Positions 24,243 through 33,093 of a stretch of 47,729 bases of DNA are shown here, piece after piece. The stretch is from Oribacterium sp. (GTDB lineage: Bacteria > Bacillota_A > Clostridia > Lachnospirales > Lachnospiraceae). Position 1 is the first letter of the stretch. Each line of letters begins with the position of its first letter. The position numbers were made by a program, and so were the translations under genes. Under the pieces are notes generated by a model. The model did no database searches, was not told where the DNA came from, and saw only the letters and a list, made by a program, of their open reading frames with translations. The stretch lies in the NCBI GenBank assembly GCA_004554245.1, contig SFND01000022.1, forward strand, positions 1 through 47,729, written 5' to 3'.

Positions 24243-24338
24243 GTATCTGCTTCGGCAGATACCGGAACGATATCCCACTGGGCTTCGCCCAGTGCCCGAA
24301 GGGCTGAAGTCGGGCTTCCATGGCCCGACTTCAGGGCC
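24242..24338 (+). promoter_or_regulatory. Three consecutive hairpins, with an alternative fold, before rseP
   Basis: Hairpin 1: GGTATCTGC/GCAGATACC closing a C(TTCG)G tetraloop (24242-24263). Hairpin 2: CACTGGGC/GCCCAGTG, 3-nt loop (24276-24294). Hairpin 3: CTGAAGTCGGGC/GCCCGACTTCAG, 7-nt loop (24304-24334). GGCCC (24322-24326) can instead pair with GGGCC (24334-24338), excluding hairpin 3. The array fills the dxr-rseP gap and ends 16 nt before the rseP ribosome site. No T run follows, so it is not a classical terminator. Confidence 0.65.
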
Positions 24339-24362
24339 TATGTGAATTATTTCAAGGAGTAT

Positions 24363-25670
24363 ATGACTATCATCAGTATTATCATCGCTATATTCGGCCT
24401 CGGCTTCCTGGTTTTCTTCCATGAGCTCGGTCATTTTCTGGCTGCGAAGCTCTGTCACGTCGGTGTCCTCGAGTTTTCCATCGGGATGGGGCCGCGGATT
24501 CTCAGCCGTGTCGTCGGAAATACACGATACTCCCTCAAGCTTCTGCCGCTCGGCGGAAGCTGTGCGATGCTCGGAGAGGACAACGCCGGCTCCGGCGATT
24601 TCTCGACCCCGCAGGGCCGCGCGGAGGAGCGTGCTGTCACTGGCGATGGTGCAGGCATAGAATGTCGGGAGAATGTCCAGCCTGAGGCCGGTCGTCCTGC
24701 ATCCAGCACAGATGCCGACACGTTTCCGAACCGGGAAGCCGGTTCAGAACTGCACTGGGTCGACTACGACGGTGTCCGTTTCCGGAGTGATGAGATCGCG
24801 AAGTACAGCTTCAACGAGAAGTCGGCGCCGCAGCGCTTCTTCATATGCATCGCCGGTGTGCTGAACAACTTCATCCTCGCGACCATCCTCGCCTTCGTCC
24901 TGGTCGGCTTCTGTGGCTATGACCGTCTTTACGTCATGGACACGACGCCGGATACACCCGTGGCGGAGGCCGGCTTCGTGCGCGGGGATGCACTGCAGTC
25001 GATCGGCTATGAGGGAAAGTCGAAGAGTGCAGTACCGGGCTACCGGGACCTCTTCATCTGGCTCTATGTAAATGCCACCGACTTCGATGAGAACACGAAG
25101 CTGGAGGCCGTGGTGCTTCGGGATGGAGTGAAGAAGACGCTCGACTTTCAGCCGTACTATGATGCAACGCAGCAGAAGTATAAGCTCGGTATCAGCTTTT
25201 TCGGTGGTCGCTTCCTGCCGTCCGACCCGCGGGAGTTCGTCGAGGATGCCTTTTACGAGGTTCGCTACAACACGACCGTCGTGCTCCAGAGCCTGCGACT
25301 TCTGTTCCATGGCCGCGTACAGCGCCAGGAGGTCATGGGACCGGTCGGCACGGTGACGGTCATGGGCTCCACGGTCGAGCAGTCCTCCCAGTACGGTGCG
25401 CTCAATGCTTTCCTCGTACTGCTGGAGCTCCTCGTGATGCTCTCGGCGAACCTCGGTGTGATGAACCTGCTGCCGGTGCCGGCCCTCGATGGCGGACGCC
25501 TGCTGTTCATCCTGCTCGAGATGATCTCAAGACGACGCCTCGACCCGCAGCTCGAGGAGCGCATCAACCAGATCGGCATGATCCTGCTGCTGCTTCTGAT
25601 GGCCGTGGTCATGTCGAACGATATACTGAATCTGTTCACCGGCGCATACAGCGCGATGCTGGGGCACTGA
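24363..25670 (+). CDS. rseP: RIP metalloprotease RseP (site-2 protease family)
   Basis: 435 residues from ATG 24363 (AAGGAG just upstream; an in-frame GTG at 24342 is an alternative). The first TM segment carries the zinc motif HELGH (20-24). A PDZ-like domain lies about 185-290, and the third zinc ligand is in the C-terminal NLLPVPALDGGRLLF. The enzyme cleaves membrane-embedded substrates such as anti-sigma factors and signal-peptide remnants. Odd: residues about 72-148 (Gly/Ser/Asp/Glu-rich, two-thirds low complexity) form an insertion after LPLGGSCAMLGED where relatives have a short loop. Position between dxr and the replicase gene is conserved in Firmicutes. Confidence 0.93.
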   Translation: MTIISIIIAIFGLGFLVFFHELGHFLAAKLCHVGVLEFSIGMGPRILSRVVGNTRYSLKLLPLGGSCAMLGEDNAGSGDFSTPQGRAEERAVTGDGAGIECRENVQPEAGRPASSTDADTFPNREAGSELHWVDYDGVRFRSDEIAKYSFNEKSAPQRFFICIAGVLNNFILATILAFVLVGFCGYDRLYVMDTTPDTPVAEAGFVRGDALQSIGYEGKSKSAVPGYRDLFIWLYVNATDFDENTKLEAVVLRDGVKKTLDFQPYYDATQQKYKLGISFFGGRFLPSDPREFVEDAFYEVRYNTTVVLQSLRLLFHGRVQRQEVMGPVGTVTVMGSTVEQSSQYGALNAFLVLLELLVMLSANLGVMNLLPVPALDGGRLLFILLEMISRRRLDPQLEERINQIGMILLLLLMAVVMSNDILNLFTGAYSAMLGH

Positions 25671-25792
25671 AAGCACTTGTCTGCAGGATAAAAACAGGAG
25701 AGGCGTGCGTAACGTTGCCGCCATCGGAACGGCTACGCGAAGTGAAGATGTAGAAGGCCGAAGCATTGGCCGCATATACAGGAGGAAATGTG

Positions 25793-26851
25793 ATGTTAGC
25801 AAGAGAGAAGACCCGTGTGGTTTCGATCGGAAATGTAAAGATCGGCGGGGAGAACCCGATCGCGATCCAGTCGATGTGCAACACGAAAACGGAAGATGTT
25901 GCGGCGACCGTCGCGCAGATCCACCGCCTCGAGAAGGCCGGCTGCCAGATCATCCGCTGCACCGTGCCGACCCACGAGGCCGCACTGGCGATCCGCGAGA
26001 TCAAGAAGCAGATCTCGATTCCGCTCGTGGCCGACATCCATTTCGACTACCGCATGGCCATCGAAGCGATGGAAAACGGCGCGGATAAGATCCGCATCAA
26101 CCCGGGCAACATCGGCTCGAACGAAAAGATCCGGACTGTCGTGGACTGCGCGAAGGAGCGGAACATCCCGATCCGTGTCGGCGTAAACTCCGGCTCCCTC
26201 GAGAAGGACCTGATCGCGAAGTATGGCGGTCACGTCACAGCTGAGGGCATCGTGGAGTCTGCGCTCGATAAGGTCCATCTCATCGAGGACATGGGCTATG
26301 ATAATCTCGTCATCTCCATCAAGTCCTCCGATGTCCTGATGTGCACCCGCGCGCACGAGCTCATCTGCCAGCAGACGGACTACCCGCTCCACGTCGGCAT
26401 CACCGAAGCCGGCACTATGTGGTCCGGCAACATCAAGTCCGCCCTCGGCCTCGGGATGATCCTTTCCCAGGGGATCGGCAATACCATCCGTGTATCGCTG
26501 AGCGCGGATCCGGTCGAGGAAGTCAAGTCCGCGAAGCTCATCCTCCGTACCCTCGGGCTCCGGAAGGGCGGCATCGAGGTCGTGTCCTGTCCGACCTGCG
26601 GCCGTACGAACATCGATCTGATCGGGCTCGCCAATCAGGTTCAGACCATGGTGGAGGAGTTCGATGATAAGTCACTGAAGGTTGCGGTCATGGGCTGCGT
26701 CGTGAACGGCCCGGGTGAAGCGAAGGAAGCCGACCTCGGCATCGCCGGCGGTAAGGGCGAGGGCCTCCTCATCAAGAAGGGCGAGATCATCCGCAAGGTA
26801 CCGGAGGATCAGCTGCTCGAAGTGCTCCGGGAAGAAATCGCAAAATTCTGA
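25793..26851 (+). CDS. ispG: 4-hydroxy-3-methylbut-2-enyl-diphosphate synthase (flavodoxin type)
   Basis: 352 residues. Starts with the TIM-barrel VSIGNVKIGGENPIAIQSMC and ends with the 4Fe-4S ligand region: SCPTCGRTNIDLIG and MGCVVNGPGEAKEADLGIAG. It converts MEcPP to HMBPP near the end of the MEP pathway. The ATG at 25793 follows AGGAGGAAATGTG; the in-frame upstream start (25766) is before that ribosome site. ispG occupies the place where Bacillus has proS between rseP and polC, which groups two MEP enzymes in one cluster. Confidence 0.97.
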   Translation: MLAREKTRVVSIGNVKIGGENPIAIQSMCNTKTEDVAATVAQIHRLEKAGCQIIRCTVPTHEAALAIREIKKQISIPLVADIHFDYRMAIEAMENGADKIRINPGNIGSNEKIRTVVDCAKERNIPIRVGVNSGSLEKDLIAKYGGHVTAEGIVESALDKVHLIEDMGYDNLVISIKSSDVLMCTRAHELICQQTDYPLHVGITEAGTMWSGNIKSALGLGMILSQGIGNTIRVSLSADPVEEVKSAKLILRTLGLRKGGIEVVSCPTCGRTNIDLIGLANQVQTMVEEFDDKSLKVAVMGCVVNGPGEAKEADLGIAGGKGEGLLIKKGEIIRKVPEDQLLEVLREEIAKF

Positions 26852-26871
26852 TTTTGAAGTGGTTGACAGAC

Positions 26872-26905
26872 AGGGGTCTGACCCCCTTTGTGGGGTCAGA
26901 CCCCT
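26872..26905. repeat. REP-like GGGGTCTGACCCC inverted pair (short-spaced form)
   Basis: GGGGTCTGACCCC (26873-26885) and GGGGTCAGACCCC (26892-26904) face each other with a 6-nt gap, each a near-palindrome and together a long palindrome. Located between ispG and polC. Confidence 0.8.
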
Positions 26906-26944
26906 TGAATTGCTTTACACAACGATAGCTTGAGAGGGTGTGAT

Positions 26945-26998
26945 GGCAGGCAGTGAGGGCGGAGAAGCGTAAAGCAGTTCTCCGCACCACCGCCTGTC
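26945..26998 (+). promoter_or_regulatory. Leader hairpin upstream of polC
   Basis: GCGGAGAA (26959-26966) pairs with TTCTCCGC (26978-26985); outer GGCAGG (26945-26950) can pair with CCTGTC (26993-26998). It ends 22 nt before the polC ATG. No promoter is obvious; a stabilising or regulatory role is inferred. Confidence 0.4.
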
Positions 26999-27020
26999 CA
27001 TCAGCACTTAAAGGAACGTT

Positions 27021-30000
27021 ATGAAGAAATTTTTTGAAGTTTTCGACAGCTTGAATCTGCCGAAGGAGATCGAGGCGCTGGTGACGGATACGTATGTGAC
27101 GCGGGTGACGATCACGCGTGACCGGAAGCTGATCCGTATCCATATCCTGAGCGCGCATCTCATCGATAAGCGGAGCGTCTACGCGCTCGAGAAGGCGATC
27201 AAGGAGCAGCTGTTCGGCCGGAAGGAGATCACGGTCCGCATCGCCGAGGAGTTCCACCTGAGTGCGCAGTATAATCCGCGTACGCTCTACGATCTGTACC
27301 GTGATTCGATCCTTCTCGAGATGAAGAACTACGACATCGTGCTCTACAACATGCTCACCCGTGGGAAGCTTTCCTGGACTGCGGATGACACGATGTCGCT
27401 GACCGTGCCGGAGTCAAATCTCTATAAGACCGCCGCAAAGAAGCTCGAGGCTGCGCTTCACAGTATTTTCGAGAAGCGCTGTCATCTGGAGCTTCTTCTT
27501 GACATACACTACGAGGCGCGGAAGATGGTGGCCCCGGAGCAGCTCGCGCGCGATTATGTGCCGGGCGCAGAGGTGGACGAGGAGGCGGCTCAGCGCCGTC
27601 GTCAGGCGCTGCAGCAGAGCGAAAACTTCATGGATACCCGCGACCCGTTCAATCTGAGCGGCATGGCCCATGCTGCCGGCGACGCCATTGACGGTGGCGG
27701 TTCCTTTGGATTGACCCAGGGGAATGCTGCGTCGGCGCAACGTAGTGCGAATCCGGCTTCGGAAGCTCCGGCGGCCAATGCAAACGCCCGGAACACAGGC
27801 GCTCCGCAGCGGGAGGGCGGCTCCGGAAGCCGTTTCGGCGGCATCGGGGGCGGTAACGGCTCCTTCCAGCGGCGGAAGCGTGCGTTTAAGATGTCCGAGA
27901 ACGAGGAGGTGCTCTACGGTCGTTACTTCGAGGGCGATGCTGTGAAGCTCGAGGACGTCGATGCGAGCTCCGGTAACGTCATCGTCGCCGGTCAGATCTT
28001 CCTCGTGCACGATCCGGTGCATACCCGTACCGGTAAGAACATCCTCAAGTTTGACGTCACGGATTTCACCGACTCGATCTCCGTGAAGATCTTCGTCGAG
28101 GACGAGGATATGGAGCTCGCGCAGAGCTTCGTAAAGCCGGGCACCGCGCTGAAGATCAAGGGCACCGTGTCCTACGACTCCTTCGATAAGCAGGTCGAGA
28201 TGAGCTTCATCGACGGTATCGTACGCTATCAGCTGAACCGCGCGAAGCGGGAGGACCGCTCGCCGGAGAAGCGTGTGGAGCTGCATCTGCATACGAAGAT
28301 GTCGGATATGGACGGTGTTACGGATGTCAATGACTACATCGACACCGCAATTTCCTTCGGTATGAAGGCGATGGCGATCACCGACCACGGCGTCGTGCAG
28401 GCCTTCCCGGATGCCAACATTTACCTGAAGAAAATCAAGCATGATAAGGACTTCAAGCTGATTTACGGCTGCGAGGGCTATCTCGTCGATGACCTAGAGA
28501 CGATCGTGCAGAACGAGAAGGGGCAGGGGCTCGACCATGACACGGTGGTCTTCGATATCGAGACCACCGGCTTCAGTGCCGAGACCGACCACATCATCGA
28601 GATCGGTGCGGTGAAGCTTCGAAATAACGAGATCGTCGACCGCATGGATGTCTTTGTGAACCCGGGCGTGCCGATTCCGTTCCGCATTACCCAGCTCACG
28701 AGCATCGACGACAGCATGGTCATGGACGCAGATCCGATCGAGAAGGTTCTCCCGGACTTTCTTGACTGGTGTGGGGATGCCGTGATCGTCGCGCACAACG
28801 CAGGCTTCGATACCGGTTTCGTCGCGAAGAACGCGAAGCGGCTCGGACTTCCATATGCCCCGACGATCCTCGACACTGTGAGTCTCAGCCGTCTGCTGCT
28901 GCCGCAGCTGAACCGCTATAAGCTCGACACCGTCGCAAAGGAGCTCGGAGTCTCGCTCGAGCATCATCACCGGGCCGTGGACGACGCGGCCTGCACGGCT
29001 GAAATTTATATGAAGGAGATCGAGATGGTGCGGGCACGGGGTGCGAAGCTGCTGTCCGACATCGATCATCTCGAGTTCGATCATGCCGCGAACGTCATGA
29101 AGCTCCCTTCCTATCATATCGTCCTGCTCGCGAAGAACGACGTCGGCCGTATCAATCTCTACCGACTCATCTCCGAGAGCCACTTAAAGTACTTTAAATC
29201 CCGTCCGCGTATCCCGAAGTCCCTGCTCCGGGAGCTGCGGGAGGGCCTCATCATCGGCAGCGCCTGCGTCGCCGGTGAAGTATTCCAGGCGATGACCCGC
29301 GGAGCGGATGAGCAGCAGCTCATGAACATCGCCTCCTTCTACGATTATCTGGAGGTGCAGCCGCTCGGAAACAACAGCTTCATGATCGCGAGTGACAAGT
29401 ACACCGCGAACAGTACGCAGGACCTGATCGATTATAATCTGAAGATCATTGACATCGCATCGCAGCTCGGGAAGCCGGTCTGCGCGACCTGCGACTGCCA
29501 CTATGTCGACGAGGAGGATGACATCTACCGGAAGATCATCCAGGCCGGCCGTGGCTTCGACGAGGAGGAGAGTGATGCGAAGCTCTACTTCCGTACGACG
29601 CAGGAGATGCTCGACGAGTTCAGCTACCTCGAGCCGGAAAAGGCGAAGGAAATCGTCATCGACAACCCGAACATGATCGCCGACATGTGCGATAAGATCC
29701 GTCCGGTCCGTCCGGATAAGTGTCCGCCGGTCATCGAGCACTCCGACGAGACGCTGCGCCAGATCTGCCACGAGACCGCGCACCGCATCTATGGACCGGA
29801 GCTCCCGAAGATCGTATCCGACCGTCTCGAGACGGAGCTGAACTCGATCATCAGTAACGGCTACTCCGTCATGTATATCATCGCGCAGAAGCTCGTAGAT
29901 AAGTCGAAAGAGGACGGCTACCTCGTCGGCTCGCGAGGATCCGTCGGCTCGTCCTTTGCGGCGACCATGGCGCACATAACGGAGGTTAATCCGCTGAGTC

Positions 30001-31625
30001 CGCACTATGTCTGTCCGAAGTGCTACTGGTACGACTTCGATTCACCGGAGGTCAAGAAGTATTCCGGTATGGCGGGCTGCGACATGCCGCCGAAGAAGTG
30101 CCCGAAGTGCGGTACGGAGCTCAACCGTATGGGCTTCGATATCCCGTTCGAGACCTTCCTCGGCTTCAACGGTGACAAGGAGCCGGATATCGATCTGAAC
30201 TTCTCCGGTGACTACCAGGCGAAGGCCCATGCCTACACCGGTGTTATCTTCGGCGACGGCCACACCTTCAAGGCAGGCACCATCGGTACCCTCGCCGACA
30301 AGACGGCCTTCGGTATGGTGAAGAAGTATTATGAGGAGAAGGGCATCGATAAGCGAAGTGCGGAGATCGACCGTCTCGTACAGGGCTGTGTCGGCGTGCG
30401 CCGGACCACGGGCCAGCACCCGGGCGGTATCGTCGTACTGCCGCATGGCGAGGAGATCAACACCTTCACCCCGGTACAGCATCCGGCCAATGATATGCAA
30501 AGCCCGATCATCACCACCCACTTCGATTACCATAAGATCGACCATAACCTGCTGAAGCTCGACATCCTCGGTCACGATGATCCGACCATGATCCGGCGTC
30601 TGCAGGATCTGACGGGGATCGATCCGGTTAACGACATCCCGCTTGATAACAAGGAGGTGATGAGCCTCTTTGCTTCGACGGAAGCATTGCACATCCGACC
30701 TGAAGACATCCACGGCGTCAAGCTCGGCTGCCTCGGGATCCCGGAGTTCGGTACCTCCTTCGCGATGCAGATGGTCGAGGATACGAAGCCGAAGTACCTC
30801 TCGGACCTCGTGCGTATCTCGGGCCTTAGCCACGGTACCGATGTCTACCTGAACAACGCACAGGACCTCATCAAGAACGGCACGACCACCCTGCAGGAGG
30901 CGATCTGCTGTCGAGATGATATCATGGTCTACCTCATGCATAAGGGCATGGACCCGGGTGAGTCCTTCACCATCATGGAGTTCACCCGAAAGCATAAGGG
31001 CCTGAAGGACGAGTGGTGTCAGGACATGCTCGATCACGGTGTCCCACAGTGGTACATCGATGCCTGCAAGAAGATCAAGTACATGTTCCCGAAGGCCCAT
31101 GCCGCCGCCTATGTCATGATGGCGTGGCGTGTCGCCTACTGTAAGGTATTCTATCCGGTCGAGTACTACACTGCGTACTACAGTATCCGTGCGGACGGCT
31201 TCGACTACGATAAGATGTGTGGCGGTATCGACAAGCTCCGCTACTACATCGATGAGTATATGAAGATCCCGCATCCGACGAATACGGAAGCGGTGTGTCT
31301 CCGCGATATGAAGATCTGCGAGGAAATGTATGCGCGCGGCATCGAGTTCGCGCCGCTCGACATCTATAAGGCGAAGGCGAAGGACTTCACGATCACACCG
31401 GACCGGAAGATCATGCCGAGCTTTACCTCCATGGCCGGGCTCGGCGAGGCCGTAGCACAGGGCATCGAGGACGGTGCGAAGAGTGGTGCGCGCTACCTCA
31501 GTAAGGACGACTTCATGAACCGGACGCACTGCCCGAAGGGCTTCGTCGATAAATTCTCGGAGCTTGGACTGCTCGGCGACATCCCGTCGTCGAACCAGAT
31601 GAGTATTTTTGATATGCTGGGATGA
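27021..31625 (+). CDS. polC: DNA polymerase III alpha subunit, PolC type
   Basis: 1534 residues, slightly longer than the roughly 1430-1450 usual. Order: N-terminal domain (1-190), an Ala/Gly/Asn-rich linker (about 195-290, longer than usual), OB fold (about 300-400), PHP domain with HLHTKMSDMDGV (His422), an embedded DEDD exonuclease with DIETTGFS (Asp512), the polymerase palm and fingers including GSRGSVGSSF and EPDIDLNFSGDYQ, and a four-cysteine zinc site (CPKC...CPKC around 1000-1030). This is the replicase with proofreading found in low-GC Gram-positives and relatives. AAAGG lies near the ATG. A strong terminator follows at 31641. Confidence 0.98.
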   Translation: MKKFFEVFDSLNLPKEIEALVTDTYVTRVTITRDRKLIRIHILSAHLIDKRSVYALEKAIKEQLFGRKEITVRIAEEFHLSAQYNPRTLYDLYRDSILLEMKNYDIVLYNMLTRGKLSWTADDTMSLTVPESNLYKTAAKKLEAALHSIFEKRCHLELLLDIHYEARKMVAPEQLARDYVPGAEVDEEAAQRRRQALQQSENFMDTRDPFNLSGMAHAAGDAIDGGGSFGLTQGNAASAQRSANPASEAPAANANARNTGAPQREGGSGSRFGGIGGGNGSFQRRKRAFKMSENEEVLYGRYFEGDAVKLEDVDASSGNVIVAGQIFLVHDPVHTRTGKNILKFDVTDFTDSISVKIFVEDEDMELAQSFVKPGTALKIKGTVSYDSFDKQVEMSFIDGIVRYQLNRAKREDRSPEKRVELHLHTKMSDMDGVTDVNDYIDTAISFGMKAMAITDHGVVQAFPDANIYLKKIKHDKDFKLIYGCEGYLVDDLETIVQNEKGQGLDHDTVVFDIETTGFSAETDHIIEIGAVKLRNNEIVDRMDVFVNPGVPIPFRITQLTSIDDSMVMDADPIEKVLPDFLDWCGDAVIVAHNAGFDTGFVAKNAKRLGLPYAPTILDTVSLSRLLLPQLNRYKLDTVAKELGVSLEHHHRAVDDAACTAEIYMKEIEMVRARGAKLLSDIDHLEFDHAANVMKLPSYHIVLLAKNDVGRINLYRLISESHLKYFKSRPRIPKSLLRELREGLIIGSACVAGEVFQAMTRGADEQQLMNIASFYDYLEVQPLGNNSFMIASDKYTANSTQDLIDYNLKIIDIASQLGKPVCATCDCHYVDEEDDIYRKIIQAGRGFDEEESDAKLYFRTTQEMLDEFSYLEPEKAKEIVIDNPNMIADMCDKIRPVRPDKCPPVIEHSDETLRQICHETAHRIYGPELPKIVSDRLETELNSIISNGYSVMYIIAQKLVDKSKEDGYLVGSRGSVGSSFAATMAHITEVNPLSPHYVCPKCYWYDFDSPEVKKYSGMAGCDMPPKKCPKCGTELNRMGFDIPFETFLGFNGDKEPDIDLNFSGDYQAKAHAYTGVIFGDGHTFKAGTIGTLADKTAFGMVKKYYEEKGIDKRSAEIDRLVQGCVGVRRTTGQHPGGIVVLPHGEEINTFTPVQHPANDMQSPIITTHFDYHKIDHNLLKLDILGHDDPTMIRRLQDLTGIDPVNDIPLDNKEVMSLFASTEALHIRPEDIHGVKLGCLGIPEFGTSFAMQMVEDTKPKYLSDLVRISGLSHGTDVYLNNAQDLIKNGTTTLQEAICCRDDIMVYLMHKGMDPGESFTIMEFTRKHKGLKDEWCQDMLDHGVPQWYIDACKKIKYMFPKAHAAAYVMMAWRVAYCKVFYPVEYYTAYYSIRADGFDYDKMCGGIDKLRYYIDEYMKIPHPTNTEAVCLRDMKICEEMYARGIEFAPLDIYKAKAKDFTITPDRKIMPSFTSMAGLGEAVAQGIEDGAKSGARYLSKDDFMNRTHCPKGFVDKFSELGLLGDIPSSNQMSIFDMLG

Positions 31626-31640
31626 TGCCCGTAATAAAAG

Positions 31641-31680
31641 ACCCCGGAGGACAGACTGTCCTCCGGGGTTCCTGTTTCTT
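31641..31680 (+). terminator. Rho-independent terminator after polC
   Basis: ACCCCGGAGGACA (31641-31653), 3-nt loop, TGTCCTCCGGGGT (31657-31669), then a pyrimidine-rich TCCTGTTTCTT tail. Confidence 0.88.
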
Positions 31681-31691
31681 AAGAATTTCGT

Positions 31692-31768
31692 AATGGGGTC
31701 TGACCCCATAAACTTCAGTTTAGATTCTGTTTAGAAAAATTTAATGGGGTCAGACCCCATTAAATTTT
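31692..31768. repeat. REP-like inverted pair between polC and tyrA
   Basis: AATGGGGTCTGACCCCAT (31692-31709) and ATGGGGTCAGACCCCAT (31744-31760) are separated by a spacer that is identical in the copy at 38349-38420 (AAACTTCAGTTTAGATTCTG). The TTAATGGGG...CCCCATTAA end is preceded by TTCTTAAGAATTTCGTAATG, also found at 38501. It lies between convergent polC and tyrA and may serve as the tyrA terminator. Confidence 0.85.
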
Positions 31769-31770
31769 TA

Positions 31771-32862
31771 TTAAGCGCGGATGTCGTAGCGGTAGCGCTC
31801 GAGAACCTTGCGGGCCTTCTCTTCGGATTCTTCGTCGTAGAAGGAGATGCGGAGCGCGCCTTCGCCGTGGTCGCGGCTGTTGTTGATGCCCATGTTCTTG
31901 ATGGAGACGCCCTTCGATGCGAGGATGACGGAGATGGTCGAGATCGCACCGACTTCGTCTTCGATGTCGACGGAGAAGCTGTAATCGGCTGAAAGGACAC
32001 CCTTGTTCTTCGCACTGATCGAGTTCCGGTACGCACGGGAGGACTCGAACATATGGAGGATCTTCTGGTCAGACGCATCCTTCTTGAGGGAGGCCGAGAT
32101 GTCCTGCAGCTCCGCGATGTAGCGGTCGAGGAGTTCGACGAGCGGCTTACTGTTTGTGTCGCAGATCTGCTCCCACATCTCCGGGCTGGAGCTGGCGATT
32201 CGTGTGATATCACGGAAGCCGCCGGCAGCGAGGGTCTTCATGAGCTGGGTCTCATCATCGGAATCCTTCACGATGTTTACGAGAGAGCTTGCGATGATAT
32301 GCGGAAGGTGAGAAACCGCTGCGGTGGCTGCATCGTGCTTCTCCGCATTGACCACGATCGGAATCGCACCGAGGGTCGTCGCGACGTTGCGGAGTGCGTC
32401 CACGAGGGCCGGATTCTCCGAGATCGGCGTGATGATGTAGTAAGCGTTTGAGAAGAGGTAGTCGGTCGCCGCAGCGTAGCCGGTCTGCTCGGAGCCGGCC
32501 ATCGGATGACCGCCGATGAACTTGTCCCCGAGACCAAGCTCGATGGCCTTCTCACAGATAGCAGTCTTCGTGGACCCCACATCCGTAAGAACCGCGCCGT
32601 CCTTCATGAGCTTCGCCACACCCTCCATGTAGGAGACATTGACCTCGACCGGAGCGCAGAGGAAGATCATGTCTGCTTCCTTCAGACGCTCGCTGTACGG
32701 CGAATCGAGCACGACGTTTACGATCCCGTCCTCCTGCGCCACCTCGACACTGGATTTATTACGCGCATAGGCGAAGATTCTGGTCGTCGGGTCCGCCTTC
32801 TTGAGACCCTTCGCGATGGAACCACCGATGAGACCAAAACCGATAAATGCTACTGTTGTCAT
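31771..32862 (-). CDS. tyrA: Prephenate dehydrogenase with C-terminal ACT domain
   Basis: 363 residues on the minus strand. The NAD-binding TTVAFIGFGLIGGSIAKGLK opens the protein; the catalytic-region motif GGHPMAGSEQTG and the helical HDAATAAVSHLPHIIASSL segment identify TyrA. Residues about 295-363 are an ACT domain (YSFSVDIEDEVGAISTISVI), probably for feedback by tyrosine. It converts prephenate to 4-hydroxyphenylpyruvate. Start 32862 is set by AGGGAG upstream; the longer frame to 32964 would extend over the promoter and an 11-bp inverted repeat. No other aromatic-biosynthesis genes are adjacent. Confidence 0.95.
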   Translation of the reverse strand: MTTVAFIGFGLIGGSIAKGLKKADPTTRIFAYARNKSSVEVAQEDGIVNVVLDSPYSERLKEADMIFLCAPVEVNVSYMEGVAKLMKDGAVLTDVGSTKTAICEKAIELGLGDKFIGGHPMAGSEQTGYAAATDYLFSNAYYIITPISENPALVDALRNVATTLGAIPIVVNAEKHDAATAAVSHLPHIIASSLVNIVKDSDDETQLMKTLAAGGFRDITRIASSSPEMWEQICDTNSKPLVELLDRYIAELQDISASLKKDASDQKILHMFESSRAYRNSISAKNKGVLSADYSFSVDIEDEVGAISTISVILASKGVSIKNMGINNSRDHGEGALRISFYDEESEEKARKVLERYRYDIRA

Positions 32863-32898
32863 ATCGTTACACTCCCTTTGATAGTGATCATATATCAC

Positions 32899-32926
32899 AT
32901 GATAACATAAGATGTGATTATTCCAA
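32899..32926 (-). promoter_or_regulatory. Candidate tyrA promoter
   Basis: On the minus strand TTGGAA (32926-32921), 16 nt, TATCAT (32904-32899), about 37 nt before the ATG. A short dyad GTGAT/ATCAC lies at the expected start of transcription. Confidence 0.45.
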
Positions 32927-32934
32927 ACACACGA

Positions 32935-32962
32935 GACTTTAGCACTAAAAAGTGCTAAAGTC
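32935..32962. promoter_or_regulatory. 11-bp perfect inverted repeat upstream of tyrA
   Basis: GACTTTAGCAC (32935-32945) and GTGCTAAAGTC (32952-32962) around TAAAAA. It lies just upstream of the candidate -35 box, so it could be an operator; read on the minus strand the loop is T-rich but no T tract follows the stem. Confidence 0.5.
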
Positions 32963-33019
32963 AACCAAATGAAAGGTATTCGATAAGTTTATCAAGCATA
33001 TATTATTACAGATGTGCAG

Positions 33020-33093
33020 AGGGTCAGACCCCATAAACTTCAGTTAATAATCTGTTTATAAAAAATTAATGGGGTCAGACCCCATTAATTTTT
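33020..33093. repeat. REP-like inverted pair at the 3' end of the cupin-regulator gene
   Basis: GGGTCAGACCCCATAAACTTCAG near 33021 and TTAATGGGGTCAGACCCCATTAA (33066-33088) with a spacer related to, but diverged from, those at 31692 and 38349. The last codons and stop (33085-33087) of the XRE-cupin gene lie inside the repeat. Confidence 0.8.
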
